Of a DNA stretch of 10,076 bases, positions 6,570-10,076 are shown piece after piece. The DNA is taken from NCBI GenBank assembly GCA_011772275.1, contig WVZU01000123.1, positions 1-10,076 of the forward strand, given 5' to 3'. Each line of letters opens with the position of its first letter. Within the stretch, counting starts at the first letter, position 1. The translations under genes and the position numbers were made by a program. This DNA comes from Planctomycetales bacterium (GTDB lineage Bacteria; Planctomycetota; Planctomycetia; Pirellulales; UBA7805). The notes under the pieces were generated by a model. The model was not told where the DNA came from. It made no database searches and worked only from the letters and a program-made list of their open reading frames with translations.

Positions 6570-7700
6570 GTGGGGGAACGGGTTGAACGATTCGCTGCAC
6601 TCTTTCGAACAGCTTTGCTGCTTTTGCCGCTGTTTGCTCTCTCCACCTGCTTCGCTCAACAAACCCAGACAGCAGCCACGACGGACACCCGCGACGCCGA
6701 TTACGCGGCGCTGAACCAGGGCATCGCTGAGTTGGAGCGGCAGGCCAGCGTATTGAAGCGGGTGGTCAAGCTGGTACGCCCGGCCGTGGCCCATATCGAA
6801 GTTCGCAAAGGAGTTGCCGCGGGGCGGCGGTCACAACCGGCCGACGAAACTGGCTCGGGGGTGATTTTCCAGCGGGACGGCAATTACTATGTGCTGACCA
6901 ACCGGCATTTGATTCGTTCAGCGGACCTTGAGGAAATCACGATTTCATTGGCCGATGGTCGAGAATTCAGGCCCACGCGGAAGTGGATGGACGCGGGCAC
7001 GGACATTGCCGTGATGGCCATCCGCGGAAAACGGCTGGCGACCGCCAGCTTTGGCGACAGCGACAAGCTGGAGATTGGCGATTACGTCTTGGCCATCGGC
7101 AGTCCTTTCGGCCTCAATCATTCGGTGACGTTCGGCATCGTCAGTGCCAAGGGACGACGCGATCTGGAGCTTTCCGCCGAAGGGGTCCAATACCAGGACT
7201 TCATCCAAATTGATGCTTCCATCAATCCCGGCAGCAGCGGCGGACCCCTGGTCAACCTTCGCGGCAAAGTGATCGGTATCAATACGGCCATTGCCAGCAC
7301 CAGCGGCCACAACGAGGGCATCGGGTTTTCGATTCCGATCAACATGGCCGACATCATCGCCAGTCAGTTGATCCAGCACGGGGAGGTACGCCGAGGCTTT
7401 CTGGGCGTGCGACTCGACTCGAACTTCAACGCCAAGGATGCGGCACGCATTGGGCTTGCCTTACCGCGGGGCGCTCGTGTCAGCGCGGTAAACGAAGGCA
7501 CGCCTGCCGCCCTGGCGAAACTGAAAGTTGGCGACATCATCCTGCGCTTTAACGGCACCTGGATCGAAAATGACAGCCATCTGGTCAACCGGGTCAGTTT
7601 GACCAAGGTGGGCAGCAAGGTCCCGTTGGTCGTCTATCGCGAAGGAGAAAATGTGACGCTGAACGTCAAACTGGAACATCGCCCGGCCTGGCACAAATAG
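6570..7700 (+). CDS. Exported HtrA/DegP-like trypsin-fold serine protease with one PDZ domain
   Basis: This 376-residue protease is likely secreted across the cytoplasmic membrane for protein quality control. An N-terminal signal peptide is visible: basic residues, then a hydrophobic ALLLLPLFALSTCFA with likely cleavage after CFA, before QQ. The catalytic triad is His113 (TNRHLI), Asp145 (GTDIAV) and Ser223 (PGSSGGPL). One PDZ domain follows at about 275-369, with the carboxylate-binding-type loop RGFLGV and the GTPAALAKLKVGDIIL segment. I chose the GTG at 6570 because GGGAGA lies seven bases upstream and the signal peptide then starts normally. A TTG at 6501 in the same frame would add 23 residues ahead of the signal peptide. 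The gene may be co-transcribed with the upstream DksA-like gene. Its stop is six bases from the stop of the opposing nucleoside hydrolase. E. coli DegP and DegQ have two PDZ domains; one is as in DegS, but DegS keeps its anchor. Confidence 0.9.
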   Translation: MGERVERFAALFRTALLLLPLFALSTCFAQQTQTAATTDTRDADYAALNQGIAELERQASVLKRVVKLVRPAVAHIEVRKGVAAGRRSQPADETGSGVIFQRDGNYYVLTNRHLIRSADLEEITISLADGREFRPTRKWMDAGTDIAVMAIRGKRLATASFGDSDKLEIGDYVLAIGSPFGLNHSVTFGIVSAKGRRDLELSAEGVQYQDFIQIDASINPGSSGGPLVNLRGKVIGINTAIASTSGHNEGIGFSIPINMADIIASQLIQHGEVRRGFLGVRLDSNFNAKDAARIGLALPRGARVSAVNEGTPAALAKLKVGDIILRFNGTWIENDSHLVNRVSLTKVGSKVPLVVYREGENVTLNVKLEHRPAWHK

Positions 7701-7707
7701 CCCAGGC
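7686..7707. terminator. Stem-loop between two convergent genes, possible shared terminator
   Basis: GCCTGG (7686-7691) pairs with CCAGGC (7702-7707) across a 10-base loop that contains the protease stop codon. The right arm reaches the nucleoside hydrolase stop. It would form in RNA from either strand. There is no T-tract on either side, so termination activity is uncertain. Confidence 0.28.
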
Positions 7708-8636
7708 TAGCTGGTCTTCGAGAGACCGCGAATGATGGCGTCGATCACGCCGGCCACATCGACGTCGATGGCCACATCGATATTCCCGCGCCACTCGGGT
7801 GCGGGCCGGCGGTCAAAGATGGTGGCGCCGGTCGTCAACTCGCCACTCGTCTCCACATCCCCCGCCATCGTCTCCGTCTGGAACAGCTCAGGATGCAGCG
7901 CCGCCACCAGGGCCACCGCGTCGTTGAGGTGAATCCCTTCCAAACCCAAGTTCATGCGATAGGAGCGAAAAGCGTGGGGCAGGATGCTACGTAACAGCCG
8001 GCCCACCGCCGTCGTCTCGTCAGGCAATTCGTCCAGCTGGTCATAAGTCATCACGATCTGGCGCGTTACGTCCAAAGGGATCAGCGTCTTGGTCGTCGGC
8101 GAACGCAACACATTCCGCGCGGCCTCGGCATCGCAATACATATTGAATTCAGCCGCTGGCGTCACATCGCCGCATGCCAGTGCCCCCCCCATGATGTGGA
8201 TTTGCCCCACCAGCGATACGACTTCCGGATCGCGGCGAAAGGCACTCGCAATGTTGGTCAGCGGCCCAAGGGCGATGAGGGTCACTTCGTCCGGCGCAGC
8301 GCGAATCTCGTCACAAATCACCTTGTCCGACGGATGGCGGTTGTGCAGTTCCGCCACCTGAAAAAAAGAATTGCCCAGGCCGTCGCCACCGAAGAGGTGT
8401 CGCGAGTTTACGGGTCGACCCTGATCCGGCTCGCGAGCTTCACCAATCCGTGGCCAGCGCGGCGGATCCAACTGCTCAACAATCGCCTGCACATTCCGGG
8501 TCGCCTGGTCGGCCGACACGTTGCCCGCCGTGGCCGTCACCGCCACGACCTCCAGGCGAGGATCGAACATCGCCATGCACATCGCCACCGCGTCGTCGAT
8601 GCCGGGATCGACATCCAGAATTACCTTCCGAGCCAT
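7707..8636 (-). CDS. Inosine-uridine-type nucleoside hydrolase (IUNH family)
   Basis: This 309-residue enzyme of the calcium-dependent ribonucleoside hydrolase family splits a nucleoside into base and ribose for salvage. The N-terminal DVDPGIDDA gives the family's calcium-binding Asp cluster (Asp8, 10, 14, 15). GNV (39), ALGPLTNIA (122-130), MGGA (149-152) and EFNMYCD (163-169) are family landmarks. The calcium Asp239 near the C-terminus is present, but the preceding residue, His in classical members (HDP), is Asn238. This suggests altered base preference or leaving-group chemistry. The ATG at 8634-8636 has a GAGGGT ribosome site and starts at the usual place; the open frame running on to 8756 adds 40 residues unlike the family. 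The length is typical. There is no signal peptide, so it is cytoplasmic. The gene is divergent from trpD and has no salvage gene next to it. The base specificity is unknown. Confidence 0.9.
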   Translation of the reverse strand: MARKVILDVDPGIDDAVAMCMAMFDPRLEVVAVTATAGNVSADQATRNVQAIVEQLDPPRWPRIGEAREPDQGRPVNSRHLFGGDGLGNSFFQVAELHNRHPSDKVICDEIRAAPDEVTLIALGPLTNIASAFRRDPEVVSLVGQIHIMGGALACGDVTPAAEFNMYCDAEAARNVLRSPTTKTLIPLDVTRQIVMTYDQLDELPDETTAVGRLLRSILPHAFRSYRMNLGLEGIHLNDAVALVAALHPELFQTETMAGDVETSGELTTGATIFDRRPAPEWRGNIDVAIDVDVAGVIDAIIRGLSKTS

Positions 8637-8888
8637 ACCGACCCTCGATGAACGTGCCTCGTGCAGGTTCGCGCAATCCAGCGGTGACGTCGAGAGAGCG
8701 CGATTGTAGGTCTTGACCCAGCCCCCATCAAGAGTGCACCGCGTAGTCCCCTCCACCTTCCACCTCCCCCATCTTTACCACTCCACCTCCCACCCCATGC
8801 CCCTTCGCCCGCCGTAATAGTACAATCCGGAGACGCTGCGGAAGCTGGCAGCGGCTGGGGAAATGTTGCTCTGAGGGAAACGGACACC
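8637..8888. other. Divergent intergenic region with a 52-base G-free tract
   Basis: This lies between the nucleoside hydrolase and trpD starts. From 8747 to 8798 the plus strand has no G at all and is mostly C and T. The motif CCACCTYCC occurs at 8753, 8760 and 8783. The minus strand is correspondingly rich in GG and GGGG runs and would be part of the hydrolase leader if its promoter lies beyond the tract. No protein gene is seen. Confidence 0.6.
8821..8826 (+). promoter_or_regulatory. Possible -10 element for trpD
   Basis: TACAAT matches TATAAT at five of six positions and lies 62 bases before the trpD ATG, in a short AT-rich island (TAATAGTACAAT). No good -35 element is seen upstream, where the sequence is C-rich. 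No leader peptide with tandem Trp codons or attenuator-like structure was found before trpD. Confidence 0.28.
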
Positions 8889-9899
8889 ATGCTAGAAGAC
8901 GCGATAGGCCAAGTGCTGGCCGGCCACGATTTGCCGATGGAAGACATGGCCGACGCCATCGACGCCGTGATGGAGGGTCGCTGCACTGATGCCGAAGTGG
9001 CGGTTCTGCTGACGGCCTTGCGGGGCAAGGGGGAATCGGTCAGCGAGGTGGCTGGGGCCGCGCTGGCCATGCGCCGGCACATGACGCCGATTCGCACGCA
9101 GCGGACCCAGCTGGTTGACACCTGCGGGACGGGCGGAGACGCTTCTGGCACCTTCAACATCAGTACCGCGGCCGCGCTGGTCACTGCCGCTGCCGGCGTT
9201 GCGGTGGCCAAGCATGGCAACCGCAGCATCACCAGCAAAACGGGTTCGGCGGATGTGCTGGAGGCGCTGGGCGTAAATATTGAAGCAGAGGTGCCGATTA
9301 TCGAACGGTGTCTGGACGAACTCGGTTTCTGTTTTTGCTTTGCCCCCCGAATGCATCCCTCGATGCGCAACGTGGCGGCCGTCCGCCGCAAGCTGGCCGT
9401 GCCGACCATCTTTAACCTGCTGGGACCGCTCTGCAATCCCGCATCCGCCCCCTACCAACTGCTGGGCGTCGGCCGCCCGGAGGTCCGGGAACTGATGGCC
9501 GACGCCCTGCTGTTGCTGGGAACGCAACGGGCGCTGGTTGTCAGCGGCGCCGACGGCCTGGACGAAGTCACGCTTAACGGTGCCACCCATGTGATCGAGG
9601 CGACCGACCGCCAGTCGCGAGAATTCCGCTGGTCCCCGGCCGACTTCGGCCTGCAGGAAAGTTCGCTGGAAACGATCCGGGTCGAGGACCCCCAAGCCAG
9701 TGCCGCCATGGTCCGCGACGTCTTGAACGGAAAAACCGGCGTCGCTCGGGATATCGTCCTGCTCAACGCCGCCGCTGCCTTGTGGACCGCCGGCCAATCG
9801 GACAGCCTCCGCCAGTGCGCAGCGCTGGCCGCCGACGCCATCGACTGCGGCCGTGCCGCCCAGCTGCTGGGCCAGCTGGTGACCCTCACTCAGGCCTGA
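8889..9899 (+). CDS. trpD: Anthranilate phosphoribosyltransferase
   Basis: This 336-residue enzyme transfers phosphoribose from PRPP to anthranilate, the second committed step of tryptophan synthesis, in the cytoplasm. The small N-terminal helical domain (1-70) is followed by the PRPP loop DTCGTGGD (77-84), NIST (90-93), KHGNRS (108-113) with the following SKTGSADVLEALG, MHPSMRNV (155-162), NLLGPLCNP (176-184), and the magnesium pair Asp225-Glu226 in ADGLDEVTLNG. All expected motifs and the full length are present. The ATG at 8889 is preceded by GAGGG at 8873-8877, eleven bases away, which is somewhat long spacing. No other trp gene is within the window, so this is either a single-gene unit or the first gene of a unit that does not continue with a visible trp gene. 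Thymidine phosphorylase relatives are excluded by the PRPP motif. Confidence 0.97.
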   Translation: MLEDAIGQVLAGHDLPMEDMADAIDAVMEGRCTDAEVAVLLTALRGKGESVSEVAGAALAMRRHMTPIRTQRTQLVDTCGTGGDASGTFNISTAAALVTAAAGVAVAKHGNRSITSKTGSADVLEALGVNIEAEVPIIERCLDELGFCFCFAPRMHPSMRNVAAVRRKLAVPTIFNLLGPLCNPASAPYQLLGVGRPEVRELMADALLLLGTQRALVVSGADGLDEVTLNGATHVIEATDRQSREFRWSPADFGLQESSLETIRVEDPQASAAMVRDVLNGKTGVARDIVLLNAAAALWTAGQSDSLRQCAALAADAIDCGRAAQLLGQLVTLTQA

Positions 9900-9922
9900 T
9901 CGCTCGACACCAACAGTACGCC

Positions 9923-9937
9923 GCAGGGCATCCCTGC
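9923..9937 (+). terminator. Hairpin downstream of trpD, possible terminator
   Basis: GCAGGG pairs perfectly with CCCTGC around a 3-base loop, 23 bases after the trpD stop. It is followed by CGTGTTAACCTTT, which is only a weak T-tract, so intrinsic termination would be inefficient. Confidence 0.38.
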
Positions 9938-10076
9938 CGTGTTAACCTTTCCGCTGACCCGCTCAGCTGATAGACTGGTGGTCACTGACTGGGCAAAAAC
10001 GATCGCTGCCGTCCGGAATCTTGGTTTTTGGAAAAGAGATTACACTTGAGCTCCCGGCAGCAGTCGTTTTGGTACC
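9938..10076. other. Right-edge non-coding sequence
   Basis: I see no gene start that I can support. A TACACT at 10041-10046 resembles a -10 element, but the nearest TTGGTT (10021-10026) is only 14 bases upstream. The region may carry the promoter of a gene beyond the edge. Confidence 0.3.

Noticed and set aside
8637..8756. 40-residue N-terminal extension of the nucleoside hydrolase
   Set aside because: The family starts at MARKVILDVD. A GAGGGT ribosome site precedes that ATG, and the extension crosses the low-complexity tract without signal-peptide features.
8892..9797. 301-residue minus-strand open frame opposite trpD, and another at 8621-9436
   Set aside because: trpD has every family motif in the plus frame; the opposite frames are shadows from GC-rich third positions.
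10071..10076. Window ends in a GGTACC restriction palindrome, suggesting a clone end
   Set aside because: The same hexamer occurs uncut at 6474-6479, and there is no vector sequence; a chance boundary is as likely.

Overview
This looks like ordinary chromosome from a GC-rich bacterium. It is most likely a planctomycete, probably of the Pirellula/Rhodopirellula type. That placement is an inference. It rests on a very large FHA / Gln-rich coiled-coil / C-terminal double-membrane-helix protein, a xylose-isomerase-like sugar isomerase/epimerase of a kind abundant in that phylum, weak or absent Shine-Dalgarno sequences before several genes, and genes that mostly stand alone. I see no insertion sequence, phage gene, integrase, CRISPR array, rRNA or tRNA, and no clear sign of recent transfer.

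Layout, left to right. Bases 1-163 hold no gene I can support, only a possible gene end and hairpin at the left edge. A zinc-dependent nucleobase deaminase resembling guanine deaminase (164-634, minus) is divergent from a TIM-barrel sugar isomerase/epimerase (782-1795, plus). The latter converges, with a 23-base gap, on a 1231-residue membrane-anchored FHA/coiled-coil protein (1819-5514, minus). A 504-base gene-free region (5515-6018) separates that gene from a DksA/TraR-type zinc-finger regulator (6019-6465, plus), which is followed 104 bases later by an exported HtrA-like serine protease with one PDZ domain (6570-7700, plus). The protease gene converges, with a 6-base gap, on a nucleoside hydrolase (7707-8636, minus). 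A 252-base divergent region carrying a 52-base G-free tract leads to anthranilate phosphoribosyltransferase trpD (8889-9899, plus). The last 177 bases hold a possible terminator for trpD and nothing else I recognise.

How the genes relate. Only the DksA-like gene and the HtrA-like gene are plausibly co-transcribed, and a link through stress response would make sense. The deaminase and the nucleoside hydrolase both fit nucleobase salvage but are 7 kb apart. The trpD gene is isolated from other trp genes. The most distinctive item is the large protein. It has an FHA-like fold lacking two of the residues usually needed for phosphothreonine binding, a helix with four tryptophans exactly seven residues apart, a proline-free rod of 553 residues, and a C-terminal membrane hairpin. 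I did not find a convincing new multi-gene system; the large protein is the best lead.
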